DNA from: a virus
IMG/VR virus record: IMGVR_UViG_3300008113_008230
Coordinates: 1-22,278 of that record
Length of the DNA stretch: 22,278 nt
Direction: 5' to 3' (one strand)
Below the pieces are notes generated by a model. It was given only the letters and a program-made list of their open reading frames with translations, searched no databases and had not been told where the DNA came from. Position 1 is the first letter of the stretch, and every line of letters starts with the position of its first letter. Both the position numbers and the translations under genes were made by a program. Below are positions 7,138-15,201 of this stretch, one piece after another.

Positions 7138-7548
7138 ATGATAAAATTAACTGAAATAGTACACGATATACTATCTGAAAAACTTTGTAAAAAAGGTAGA
7201 GCCTATTATAATCGTCGTAGAGCTGCTGGTGAAAAACCTTCAGCTTACCTTTCTGGTCGTGCTGTTAAAGTGTGTAAGGGATTAATGGAAGAAGATGATT
7301 TAGATATGCATGAATCACTTCGTGATTGGTTTAAAAAAGAAGATTGGGTTCGTATTGATACAGCAGGTAATATAACTGGTCCTTGTGGTACAATGAAAAA
7401 AGGTAATAAAACAACTCGTTGTTTACCTCGTGCTAAAGCAAATAGTTTATCTAAAGCTGAACGCGCGGCTACATCAAAGAAAAAAGCAGCATCATCTAAA
7501 CAATTTGTACCTAATACTAAGAAAGCAAAAGTAAAGTTAAATAAGTAA
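7138..7548 (+). CDS. Small basic protein with capsid-targeting-like N-terminus
   Basis: A 136-residue, Lys/Arg-rich protein. The N-terminus MIKLTEIVHDILSEK carries LSE at 12-14. Then come CKKGRAYYNRRRAAGEKPSAYLSGRAVKVC, an acidic stretch (EEDDLDMHES), a RDWFKKEDWVRIDTAG...GPCGT block with CLPRAKANSLSKAE, and a Lys/Ala/Ser-rich tail ending NTKKAKVKLNK. The paired cysteines and WF/DWV...GPCGT block recur in small uncharacterised phage and giant-virus proteins, as far as I can recall. High basicity and the N-terminal signal together suggest a DNA-condensing internal head protein. It follows the previous gene by 1 nt and overlaps the next start (TAATG). Confidence 0.55.
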   Translation: MIKLTEIVHDILSEKLCKKGRAYYNRRRAAGEKPSAYLSGRAVKVCKGLMEEDDLDMHESLRDWFKKEDWVRIDTAGNITGPCGTMKKGNKTTRCLPRAKANSLSKAERAATSKKKAASSKQFVPNTKKAKVKLNK

Positions 7549-10500
7549 TGAGACCCATAGACAAATTTATATTACACATAGTTCATAACTTATTCCCTTT
7601 AAATGAATATTCTGAAGGTGAATTAAAAAAGTTAATGGCTCAATTTAGAGAAGAGGCTGACGATTTAGGTATTGAAATTACTGATGGTCAATTAAAAGCT
7701 TATATTACACGTTTTGATGCACTAAAAAATTCTCCTAAAGTAACAGATAAAGATTTACGCAAATATACTTTATCAAAACTAATTAAACTAGTTACATCAT
7801 CTCCAGGTGCTGATGCTCCAGAAGAAAAAATAGACGATACCCCTGATGTAGTATATCATGAAGAACCTTATATTATTTGGAATGGTTCTAAAGAAGGTAA
7901 TTGTATTAAATATGGCCAAGGTGAAAAATGGTGTATTACTAGAGGCTCATTTAGTAGCTACCGTTATTCATCTGGTAGAGGATATCCAGTATTTTATTTA
8001 GCTAAAAACAATAGTTTATCTGATGACAACAAATTAAGTTTTGTTGCTATTCAGGTTAGAGATACTGATAGAGAGGATCAAAGATACGTTTATACTAATA
8101 GAAAAAATAGTCCATACGAATCAAATCCAATGAGTTGGGAACAACTTAATAGTGAAATTCCTTGGTTAAGAAATATTCCTAATGTTAAAAACATTATGAA
8201 ATATATCCCTATTTCTAGTCAAGAAAAACTAACTCAAAAATATGCATATGATGCTGTTACTGTTAGAGAATGGATTAATTTTCCATTTGAAACTAAAAAA
8301 CAATATTTAGTAGTTAGAGGCTCAAGAGGTCAATTTTTTAGTGATATTGATAATGATGTTTTTGTAGAAAAATATCTTCCTAAATACCCACAAATTGCTA
8401 ATTTTATAGCAATAACCCCTGGTCTTATAAGTTCAAAAGAATTATTAAAAAATATAGACAAATTTTCTAATCAAGATAGAAAATCAATTACAGCTAACTT
8501 AAGAGATAAAATTGAATTAAAATATCTATCATCAGATTATTTTCCATGGGATGTTAAGAAATTATTAACGACTTTAAATAAATGGAATTTACAACAAGAC
8601 GATAGATTATATACTACTAAAGATGGATCTGCTATAGTTAAACTATTATTAGGAGATAATATTAAAGTAAGTGTATACACAGAAGAAGATGATTATCCTA
8701 ATGTTAAGTTAAATAAACGTACAGCTAAATTTTTACTTGATTATCCTGAATTAGACAAGATTCCATTTAAAAATTTAATGAAATTGGTTGTAGATGATGT
8801 TATTGATAAAAATGTAGTTACAAAATTACTTGATGATGCTAAAACTAATCCTAATTCTGCTATTATAGTTAAACAAATAGCAGATGGTGAAATTATATTA
8901 GATTCAAATTCATTTGCTTCTTATAAAATTGATAAAGATGGTGGTATATTACCTGTACCATTTGATAATGAAGAAGTACAAGCTGCTTTTGATGATGCTA
9001 AGAATAATGAAGGATTACAACAAAATGCTCTTTCTTTATTATCATATAATACTAGAATCCCAAAAAGTATAGACAGAAAATCATTTATATCAATATTAAG
9101 AGCTATACCTTTAGATAGAAGAACAGTTGAATGGAGAGGTAATCCTGCAGTTATAATTACTACTGAAAACGATAAGATTTTAGTAATGACTGCAAATAGA
9201 GGTCCTTCAAATTTACAACAAACAGCAGTATACGGAGATTATGAAGGCGCAGAGAACTGGGTAATTCCAAATAATGGAGGTTATTCATCAGATCCTGCAG
9301 TATATAGAGCATATTACACTTATTTAGGTACCCAAAATAAAAAATTCAGCGATAATGATATTGTTGGAGCAGTTAGATCAGCAGGTCAAGCTACAGGAAA
9401 TTCTAGAGTAGGTAATGCAATTATTGAAGCTCAACCTCCAATGGTTGAAGGCAATTTAATGAAACCAATAATGTATAATGGTAATGGATATATTATTAAT
9501 ACTCAAAATCCAAGAGAAAGTTTTGGTGTATCCAGTGCTTCAGGTAAACTAGTTAAAGCTAATATTTCACCAGCTATGGCTGCTGCTATGTTAGGTTTAC
9601 CTGCTCCCGCAGCAGCTGCAGCAGCAGGTAGAAGAGGCAGACCAGCAGGTGGTGGTGCTCCTCGTCAACAAGCAGCGGCACCAGCAACAACAGGTGATAT
9701 TAACGTTCGTGAAGTAATGGATGAAACTGGATTAGATACAGCATTTTTACGTTTACCAAGATCTATTATAAGAAGATTAAATGTTACTAATGCAGTACGT
9801 GTTGCTCCAAATGGTGATAGAGGTGCTGCTCGTCGTAATAACCAATTAGGAGGTAGAGGTACTGTAGGTAGAGTAATAGCTATAGGCAGTAGCAAAATTT
9901 ATTTTATTAGATTAGCTAGTGGACAGATTATAGCATCTATCAATGTACAACCTGGTAATTACAACTATATATTAACAGGCAATAATGCTGGTAACAATGC
10001 AATATCATTAAACTCACCAGCAGATTTAGTACAAGTACTAACACAACGTGGGTTGGCAGAACATCGTTCGTATATTGTGCGTGAATATTTAAATAATAAT
10101 CCAAAACATGCACAAGAAGTAAGAGATATGGTAGCAAAACACATAGACGAAATTAGCGCTAAAAAAGCAATAGCTACAGGCGCTTTAACATTAGGTTTGT
10201 TGGGTACTCCATCATTAACACAAGCTCAAAATACTATTAAAGACAAATTTAAAGCAGGTATCACAGCTATACAGAATAAAATAAAACCTCAACAAAAATC
10301 TGATACAGTAAAAATACAAAAAGACGCACCCTTAGTGTTAGCTAAGTTTAAAGACTTTAAAGGAGCTGGATATGGGTTTGCTTCATCACCAAATCAATCA
10401 ACAGCTCGGACGCAGGCTTTACTTAAAGCTAAAGCAGACTTAATGCAAAAGATGGGAGTCCAACGTATAACAGCTGGATTTGAAGAAAAAGACAGTAAAA

Positions 10501-10562
10501 TGTACCAACTACCTGATGGGACCTATCAATGCGAGGTAGTAGTAGTAATTGGAAACATGTAA
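7548..10562 (+). CDS. Very large multidomain protein, candidate packaged internal protein
   Basis: A 1004-residue protein, the largest intact gene here. The N-terminus MRPIDKFILHIVHNLFPLNE places LNE at 18-20, the shared capsid-targeting-like pattern. Residues about 118-140 contain C-x-KYGQGEKWCITR, followed by GYPVFYLAKNN, a Cys/Trp motif I have seen in other large phage proteins without a known activity. Residues about 200-480 are helical. An Ala/Gly-rich linker near 680-720 holds GRRGRPAGGG, an AT-hook-like core. Residues about 775-840 look like a small beta domain with two GxGTVGRVIAIGSSKIYFIRL-type strands. A hydrophobic signal-peptide-like stretch follows at 872-894 (from KKAIATG to LTQAQ). 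The C-terminus GYGFASSPNQSTARTQALLK resembles an LPP20-like fold. No single family covers it. It overlaps the upstream stop and is followed by a candidate promoter. Confidence 0.65.
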   Translation: MRPIDKFILHIVHNLFPLNEYSEGELKKLMAQFREEADDLGIEITDGQLKAYITRFDALKNSPKVTDKDLRKYTLSKLIKLVTSSPGADAPEEKIDDTPDVVYHEEPYIIWNGSKEGNCIKYGQGEKWCITRGSFSSYRYSSGRGYPVFYLAKNNSLSDDNKLSFVAIQVRDTDREDQRYVYTNRKNSPYESNPMSWEQLNSEIPWLRNIPNVKNIMKYIPISSQEKLTQKYAYDAVTVREWINFPFETKKQYLVVRGSRGQFFSDIDNDVFVEKYLPKYPQIANFIAITPGLISSKELLKNIDKFSNQDRKSITANLRDKIELKYLSSDYFPWDVKKLLTTLNKWNLQQDDRLYTTKDGSAIVKLLLGDNIKVSVYTEEDDYPNVKLNKRTAKFLLDYPELDKIPFKNLMKLVVDDVIDKNVVTKLLDDAKTNPNSAIIVKQIADGEIILDSNSFASYKIDKDGGILPVPFDNEEVQAAFDDAKNNEGLQQNALSLLSYNTRIPKSIDRKSFISILRAIPLDRRTVEWRGNPAVIITTENDKILVMTANRGPSNLQQTAVYGDYEGAENWVIPNNGGYSSDPAVYRAYYTYLGTQNKKFSDNDIVGAVRSAGQATGNSRVGNAIIEAQPPMVEGNLMKPIMYNGNGYIINTQNPRESFGVSSASGKLVKANISPAMAAAMLGLPAPAAAAAAGRRGRPAGGGAPRQQAAAPATTGDINVREVMDETGLDTAFLRLPRSIIRRLNVTNAVRVAPNGDRGAARRNNQLGGRGTVGRVIAIGSSKIYFIRLASGQIIASINVQPGNYNYILTGNNAGNNAISLNSPADLVQVLTQRGLAEHRSYIVREYLNNNPKHAQEVRDMVAKHIDEISAKKAIATGALTLGLLGTPSLTQAQNTIKDKFKAGITAIQNKIKPQQKSDTVKIQKDAPLVLAKFKDFKGAGYGFASSPNQSTARTQALLKAKADLMQKMGVQRITAGFEEKDSKMYQLPDGTYQCEVVVVIGNM

Positions 10563-10568
10563 ATTAAC

Positions 10569-10576
10569 ATATTTAT
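10569..10576 (+). promoter_or_regulatory. ATATTTAT box (candidate late promoter)
   Basis: An exact ATATTTAT lies 18 nt before ATG 10595, with an A-rich spacer and no Shine-Dalgarno. The 18-nt spacing is identical to that of the box at 15926, which serves a gene with a similar N-terminus. Confidence 0.55.
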
Positions 10577-10594
10577 ACACATAAACACAATAAA

Positions 10595-11359
10595 ATGAAT
10601 ATTACCGAAGTACGTAACGTCATTAAATTAGCTATCGCAGAAGCGATGGAAAAAGGCGGCTTACCAAAAAGTGGTGGAAAATTAGTACACCTTAAGAAAG
10701 AATTAGCTAGCTTAAAGAATATGAAAGAATCTTTAGGTCAATTACAAATCGCTGAAGGCGGTGAGCAACAATTCGTAGCTGAATATGCTCATATGCAAAA
10801 ATTTGTTACTGAATTAGAAAAAATCAAAGCTGCTCATGCTAAATTAGCTGAAATGTTAGACAAACAAATTTCTGAAGTTGAAGGTAAAGTTTCATCTGAA
10901 ACTGAAAAGATTAAAGAAATGGTTGGTTTAATCGAAAAAGCTCCTAAAGCTGCTAAAAAAGACGCTAAGAAAGCTCCTGCTAAAAAAGACGATAAGAAAG
11001 AAGAGCCTAAGAAAGCTGAAAAGAAAGAAGAGCCTAAAGCTGACGATTCTAAAAAAAAAAGTAAAGAATTAGCTGAAGAATTAGATACTAAAAAAGTATA
11101 CGGCGGTATTGCACAAAACCAAGGCTCAACTGGATCTTCACTTCAATTTACAGTAAGTGAAAATACTCCTGAGTATTTTGAAATTGATTATATACTTACT
11201 CCTAATTCTAAAAATAGACCAGCGGGTGCTGGTTCTAGAAGCCCTCGTGAAAAGGAATATGGGTATGCTAAAATTTTAAAAAAGGACTTTAATGGTTCTA
11301 TTACAGTAAAAGGTGAAAATTTTAACATAGGTAAAGATTTTATTACAAACAATCTTTAA
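10595..11359 (+). CDS. Coiled-coil, Lys/Glu-rich candidate internal head protein
   Basis: A 254-residue protein. The N-terminus MNITEVRNVIKLAIAEAMEK has IAE at 14-16 followed by A, and resembles the start of the 15952 protein. Residues about 30-115 are a coiled coil. Residues about 115-165 are a low-complexity Lys/Glu/Ala/Pro linker in which the DNA word at 10994-11010 is repeated at 11021-11037. The last 90 residues form a separate soluble-looking domain (KVYGGIAQNQGSTGSS...TPEYFEIDYIL...GYAKILKKDF). No family is recognised. Coiled coil plus charged linker is compatible with a scaffold-core or internal protein. It is the first gene of a cluster running to 13485. Confidence 0.6.
   Translation: MNITEVRNVIKLAIAEAMEKGGLPKSGGKLVHLKKELASLKNMKESLGQLQIAEGGEQQFVAEYAHMQKFVTELEKIKAAHAKLAEMLDKQISEVEGKVSSETEKIKEMVGLIEKAPKAAKKDAKKAPAKKDDKKEEPKKAEKKEEPKADDSKKKSKELAEELDTKKVYGGIAQNQGSTGSSLQFTVSENTPEYFEIDYILTPNSKNRPAGAGSRSPREKEYGYAKILKKDFNGSITVKGENFNIGKDFITNNL
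10994..11037 (+). repeat. Short direct repeat in the Lys/Glu-rich linker
   Basis: The 17-base word AAGAAAGAAGAGCCTAA occurs at 10994-11010 and again at 11021-11037, 27 bases apart and in frame. It encodes repeated KKEEPK units, so length variation here would keep the reading frame. Confidence 0.7.
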
Positions 11360-11367
11360 TATAAACA

Positions 11368-11817
11368 ATGATCAAATTATTTGATATATTAGCTGAACGC
11401 GATTTATCCGCTAAAGAAGAAAAAATAGTTAAAGCATTAAAGAAAACAGGGAAGTTCAAAAAGGACGACCCTGCTCTTTATGCTATTGCTGCTTCAAAAG
11501 CTGAAGGATTAGATCCAGTAGGTAAAGAAGATGACGACATCAATAATGATGGTAAAGTAAATAAAACAGATAAATACTTATCTGCTCGTCGTAAAGCAAT
11601 ATCTAAAAACATAGATGAAACTCACCTAAATTGGCCTCCAACTCAAGATCACGAAGCTACAATGGCTATGGGTGAATTAAGAGATATGGTAGAAAACGGA
11701 ATGAAAGTCTATAAGATGATCAAACCAAACCAACAATTACCAGGTTGGGTATCAGGATACATTACATTAGCTTCCGATTACATGCATAGCATAGCTGAAT
11801 ACTTAACTGAGTACTAG
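11368..11817 (+). CDS. EF-hand-loop phage protein with capsid-targeting-like N-terminus
   Basis: A 149-residue protein starting [12 protein letters not shown], with LAE at 8-10. Residues 57-68 ([12 protein letters not shown]) form a 12-residue calcium loop with acidic or Asn residues at positions 1, 3, 5, 9 and 12, as in EF-hands and dockerins, followed by [10 protein letters not shown]. The C-terminal half has METGELRDM-type helices and [20 protein letters not shown], a segment I associate with capsid-region proteins of T4-like environmental phages. I infer a virion or prohead protein that may bind calcium. It lies 8 nt after the previous stop, and the sequence just past its stop continues open in another frame into the next gene. 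Confidence 0.6.
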   Translation: MIKLFDILAERDLSAKEEKIVKALKKTGKFKKDDPALYAIAASKAEGLDPVGKEDDDINNDGKVNKTDKYLSARRKAISKNIDETHLNWPPTQDHEATMAMGELRDMVENGMKVYKMIKPNQQLPGWVSGYITLASDYMHSIAEYLTEY

Positions 11818-11864
11818 AAAAATATGTTCGTGTAGCTGTTAAAAAAGCTATTAAGGAACAAGAA

Positions 11865-12329
11865 ATGAAGCAGAAGCGAGCTGAAAAGGCAATGTATTTA
11901 ATCTATCGTTTTCCTGGATTAAAAAAATTAATGGAAGATTTGATGTCTCCGTCTTTTGGTCGTTTTGTTACTGATATAAAATTATTAGCACCAAAACCAA
12001 CTACATTCTCTGCTAAGTTAATTAACGAACAAGATTTCGGAATTATATATAATGGTAAAGGTAAATTTACAATTAAAGTAGCAGGTAAAAAATACAATGT
12101 GCAAAACTTAGGTGAACTAGAAAGAGCACAACAATCAATTGCTAATATATTAGAATTAAATTACGGTGTAGAAGAAAAAGCAGCTGCTGAAAAACCTGAT
12201 GCAGGCGCTGAAGCATTTAGTGCTGCTACAGCCGCTCCAGCAGGTGAAATACCAGCTGAAACACCATCAGGAGCTGAAGCACCAGCTGAAGAAACACCTG
12301 AAGAAGAAGCACCACCAGCCGAAGCATAA
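11865..12329 (+). CDS. Ala/Pro/Glu-tailed small protein, uncertain start
   Basis: At least 154 residues. The N-terminal two-thirds is folded-looking (YLIYRFPGLKKLMEDLMSP, then LINEQDFGIIYNGKGKFTIKVAGKKYNVQNLGEL), and the last 50 residues are an Ala/Pro/Glu-rich disordered tail. ATG 11865 is the first ATG in frame, but the frame is open back to TGA 11808-11810, directly over the stop of the previous gene. It would encode [17 protein letters not shown], an amphipathic helix with an IKE tripeptide much like the signals of its neighbours. No ATG, GTG or TTG exists in that extension. Either translation begins at 11865, or it is reached by a -1 shift from the EF-hand gene, or a base is missing. No family is recognised. 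Confidence 0.5.
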   Translation: MKQKRAEKAMYLIYRFPGLKKLMEDLMSPSFGRFVTDIKLLAPKPTTFSAKLINEQDFGIIYNGKGKFTIKVAGKKYNVQNLGELERAQQSIANILELNYGVEEKAAAEKPDAGAEAFSAATAAPAGEIPAETPSGAEAPAEETPEEEAPPAEA

Positions 12330-12330
12330 T

Positions 12331-13485
12331 ATGGAAGTTATAGATAAAATATTATTAGAGTGGTCTTATCGTTGCCACGATGGGATTGTTGATTTAAATG
12401 ATCCTATTAAGTTGTCTATACTACAAGAAATGGTTAATGAATTAGAATTAGAAGAAGCTATGTTATCGTTAAATACAATTAAAAAACGTCCTGATCAATT
12501 TGTTAATATTTTCTATAGTAACACTCCTTTTAAATTAGGTGCTCAAGGAGAAGATAATTTTACAGCAAATAGTATTGTAGTAGGAAATGAAACTTTTTCA
12601 TCTGAAAATGAAGAAGAAAAATCTAATTTAATAGGAGCTATTAGAAATATTGATAATGCTCGTAATGTTAGAATTACAGGACAATTAAATGGTCAAGAAA
12701 CAACTATAAACATAGGTGCTATTTATAAATCAAAAAACTTAGGAGGACAAGAATTAGGAGGTGCTGGGGTATCTAATGAAAAAGAATTAGTAAATACTAT
12801 TAATAGTTTTGTAGAAGAAAATGGTGGTCCTATAAATGTTAAATTTATAGATAAAGAAAATAAAGAAATTTTTATACCTAATGTTAAACAAGCATCAGGT
12901 ATGGGAACAACAGGTAGTAAATTGGGTCTTAAAGGAGACGTATCATTAACTACAACTGATGGTGAACAAAATATATCTGTAAAAAAAGATGGTCCTTATT
13001 GGTGGAGTAGTGAAAGAAAAAATTTCAATGATTTATTAAATAAATTTATTGAAGGTGGACAAAGAGGTGCAATATCTAAATTACAGATAAAACCGAACCC
13101 ATTACAGCCTAAGATATTAGATATGATGGACCCTGAAGATGGAAGAAGATATGGAAGAGTATTTATCCTTAACTACCCAGGCATTGAAGATAATTTAGAA
13201 AATATTACATTTGGTCCTGATAAGGCTAAGATAGTACAACGTTCATTTTCATCTACAGACTATAGTCTTGAAAATGGTACTTTAACTATTAAGACTACTA
13301 GAAACATGAATGATGTAAGTGACTTACAACCTGATGATATACCCGTTATATCATTAGCACGTCATGAAAATCAAAAATATGGTATTGATTTTAGAACAAT
13401 TCCATTAAAACAAGCAAAACTAGAACCAACTAGAGGAGGAAAAACATTAGTCTTAGACTATGATAAGACTCCTGCATTACAATAA
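12331..13485 (+). CDS. Candidate PD-(D/E)xK-like nuclease with capsid-targeting-like N-terminus
   Basis: A 384-residue protein. I start it at ATG 12331, one base after the previous stop, because it yields MEVIDKILLEW (LLE at 8-10), matching the other signals. An upstream in-frame ATG at 12199 would instead read through the Ala/Pro/Glu tail of the neighbour in the wrong frame. Residues about 195-225 contain GSKLGLKGDVSLTT then NISVKKDGPYWWSS. D203 on one strand and S216-V-K218 on the next give the D...(E/S)xK spacing of PD-(D/E)xK nuclease cores. The first third has beta-rich repeats (VRITGQLNGQETTINIG and INVKFIDKENKEIFIP). The C-terminus has a beta-rich LENGTLTIKTTRN. The nuclease call is a motif-level guess; the gene itself is clear. 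Confidence 0.6.
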   Translation: MEVIDKILLEWSYRCHDGIVDLNDPIKLSILQEMVNELELEEAMLSLNTIKKRPDQFVNIFYSNTPFKLGAQGEDNFTANSIVVGNETFSSENEEEKSNLIGAIRNIDNARNVRITGQLNGQETTINIGAIYKSKNLGGQELGGAGVSNEKELVNTINSFVEENGGPINVKFIDKENKEIFIPNVKQASGMGTTGSKLGLKGDVSLTTTDGEQNISVKKDGPYWWSSERKNFNDLLNKFIEGGQRGAISKLQIKPNPLQPKILDMMDPEDGRRYGRVFILNYPGIEDNLENITFGPDKAKIVQRSFSSTDYSLENGTLTIKTTRNMNDVSDLQPDDIPVISLARHENQKYGIDFRTIPLKQAKLEPTRGGKTLVLDYDKTPALQ

Positions 13486-13489
13486 GACA

Positions 13490-13510
13490 GAACAGATTCA
13501 TTGCCTGTTC
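13490..13510 (+). other. Small inverted repeat after the nuclease-like gene
   Basis: GAACAG (13490-13495) is complementary to CTGTTC (13505-13510) with a 9-nt loop, 5 nt past the stop codon. It could be the first of two stacked stem-loops that end the upstream transcript. No T-run follows. Confidence 0.35.
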
Positions 13511-13541
13511 GCTCATAAGAGATAATTATATTGGAGTAGTG

Positions 13542-13560
13542 GCCCACCCAAAAGGTGGGC
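13542..13560 (+). terminator. GC-rich hairpin, probable transcript end
   Basis: GCCCACC (13542-13548) pairs perfectly with GGTGGGC (13554-13560) around CAAAA. It stands out in this AT-rich genome and separates the head-protein cluster from the oxidoreductase. The classical T-tract is missing (TACCTTACATTT follows), so it may be a weak terminator or an RNA-stabilising stem. Confidence 0.5.
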
Positions 13561-13578
13561 TACCTTACATTTGGAAAA

Positions 13579-13603
13579 GTCAAAATTTTTTATTATATTT
13601 ACA
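13579..13603 (+). promoter_or_regulatory. Putative promoter of the oxidoreductase gene
   Basis: GTCAAAATTT (13579-13588) and TATATTTACA (13594-13603) reproduce the arrangement at 20-44 with identical spacing. TATATTTA fits the Bacteroidota TAnnTTTG -7 element, and TTTGG at 13570-13574 lies about 19 nt upstream, a suitable -33 position. The ATG is 15 nt downstream of 13603. Confidence 0.5.
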
Positions 13604-13618
13604 TGTTTAATTTAATTT

Positions 13619-14923
13619 ATGAGTAAAAAAATTGTAATAATTGGAGCAGGAGTAGCAGGTATTAATGCCGCTACCAAATTAGTAGATAATGGCTACGATG
13701 GTAGCCTAATCACAATCATTGATAAGGGTAAAAACCCAATTGATCGTTTACCTGAAGAAGTAATGACTGGTATGCTAGGTGCTGGTGGTTGGTCAGACGG
13801 TAAATTAGTAGTATCAACAGTACAAGGTGGACAATTGTCTAAGTATTGTGGTGAAGAAAAAGCTATGGATTTAATGAATGAAGTAGTAGCTAACTTTACT
13901 CGATTCCACCCACAACCAGATGCTATATCATGTTCTAACCCAACAGAAGAACCCGAGTTTATCAAACCTTATTTTGATTTGCGTATGTCGCTTGTATGGC
14001 ATATTGGATCAAATTTCTTACATGAAATTGCTAAAAATTGGTATCAATTCTTGTTAGATAAAGGTGTTAATTTTATTTGGGAAAAAGAAGTAGTAAATAT
14101 TCATTTTCAATCAAATGATGTTCGTTATGGAGATCCTGGTTGTGGATGTAGAGCTGCTCATATGCCTTATGATGAATTAATATTTGCAGTAGGTAAATCA
14201 GGTATTGATTTTGCTCAATTATTATCAACACAATACCAACTACCAACAGAAGCTAAAGCAGTACAAATTGGGGTTAGATTTGAAGCACCACAAAAATACT
14301 TCCAGAAATTAATTGATGTATCTTATGACTTTAAATTATATCAAAAATATGATACTGTTTCTATTCGTTCATTCTGTACTAATAATAATGCGGCTTATGT
14401 TGCTGTAGAAGAAACATATGGTAATCTAAGTTATAATGGTCATGCTAAAAAAGGAGATGAATTTAAAAATGATATGACTAACTTTGGTATTTTAATGGAA
14501 ATTAAGGGTATTGAAGATCCATTTAAGTGGAGTAGAGATGTAGTTCAACAACTACAAATTGATGGAAAAGGATTATATTATTCACCTAATAGAACTCGTA
14601 CCCCTGGATTAACATCAGAAGGATCAATTGTAACTAGCTACCAAATAAATCACCTACAACCCTTTAAAGATGCTTTAGGTGAATATGCAGACTATGTTCT
14701 TAATTTTATTAATCAAATGAATAAAATATTTGAATTTGGTGATGATTGGGGAATGTATATTCCTGAAGTTAAATACTTGTCACCTGAACCATTAGTAGAA
14801 TACAAAGATTTATCTTTAACATTATTCCCAAATGTACACTTTGCTGGTGATGCTCTATCAGCTAGAGGTATTACAGTATCAGGAGCACACGGAATTTATA
14901 TTGCAGAAAATTTAATAAAATAA
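13619..14923 (+). CDS. FAD-dependent oxidoreductase
   Basis: A 434-residue flavoprotein. The N-terminal Rossmann fold has GAGVAG (G9-x-G11-xx-G14) and an acidic-end strand ITIIDKG. A central stretch holds GDPGCGCRAAHMPYDELIFAVGKSG, the second dinucleotide-binding strand with three nearby cysteines. The C-terminus VHFAGDALSARGITVSGAHGIYIAENL is the FAD-contacting GD motif. The layout resembles uncharacterised FAD-dependent dehydrogenases of the COG2509 kind. The substrate is unknown. It has its own promoter-like sequence and an isolating hairpin upstream, so it may be expressed apart from the head genes. There is no capsid-targeting-like N-terminus. It is probably a host-derived metabolic gene kept by the phage. 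Confidence 0.8.
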   Translation: MSKKIVIIGAGVAGINAATKLVDNGYDGSLITIIDKGKNPIDRLPEEVMTGMLGAGGWSDGKLVVSTVQGGQLSKYCGEEKAMDLMNEVVANFTRFHPQPDAISCSNPTEEPEFIKPYFDLRMSLVWHIGSNFLHEIAKNWYQFLLDKGVNFIWEKEVVNIHFQSNDVRYGDPGCGCRAAHMPYDELIFAVGKSGIDFAQLLSTQYQLPTEAKAVQIGVRFEAPQKYFQKLIDVSYDFKLYQKYDTVSIRSFCTNNNAAYVAVEETYGNLSYNGHAKKGDEFKNDMTNFGILMEIKGIEDPFKWSRDVVQQLQIDGKGLYYSPNRTRTPGLTSEGSIVTSYQINHLQPFKDALGEYADYVLNFINQMNKIFEFGDDWGMYIPEVKYLSPEPLVEYKDLSLTLFPNVHFAGDALSARGITVSGAHGIYIAENLIK

Positions 14924-14925
14924 AA

Positions 14926-15174
14926 ATGTCAGAAACAAAGAAAATTAAAACTAAAGATAACTCTATAGTTTATTATATAAACGTAGATGGAAAAAACAAA
15001 ATGCATAACTATGATGGTCCTGCTTATTTCCCTCAAGGTAATAAGCGTGCTGCTGAATACTATGTATTTGGAATTAAACATACTAAAGATCAATTTGATA
15101 GTATTAAAAAAGATGCTAACGGTGTTCCGTTCTATAAAACAGCAGCTGGTAAAGCAGCAGGAGCTAGAGTATAG
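14926..15174 (+). CDS. Small protein with a DGPA motif
   Basis: An 82-residue protein. The central YYINVDGKNKMHNYDGPAYF followed by EYYVFG resembles the tyrosine-rich YxNG-hR-DGPA units found in small phage proteins of unknown role, here as a single unit. The C-terminus is Ala/Gly/Lys-rich. It begins 2 nt after the oxidoreductase stop, so it is probably co-transcribed. No enzyme motif is visible. Confidence 0.55.
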   Translation: MSETKKIKTKDNSIVYYINVDGKNKMHNYDGPAYFPQGNKRAAEYYVFGIKHTKDQFDSIKKDANGVPFYKTAAGKAAGARV

Positions 15175-15201
15175 TCAAAATAAAGATCGTACATTTACTG
15201 T

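Noticed and set aside
12199-12330. N-terminal extension of the nuclease-like gene
   Set aside because: The extra 44 codons are the Ala/Pro/Glu tail of the previous gene read in another frame (Lys/His/Gln-rich); ATG 12331 gives the expected targeting-like start.
13486-13618. Possible tRNA or riboswitch between two stem-loops
   Set aside because: No cloverleaf, no T-loop sequence and no recognised aptamer; two simple hairpins and a promoter explain the region.
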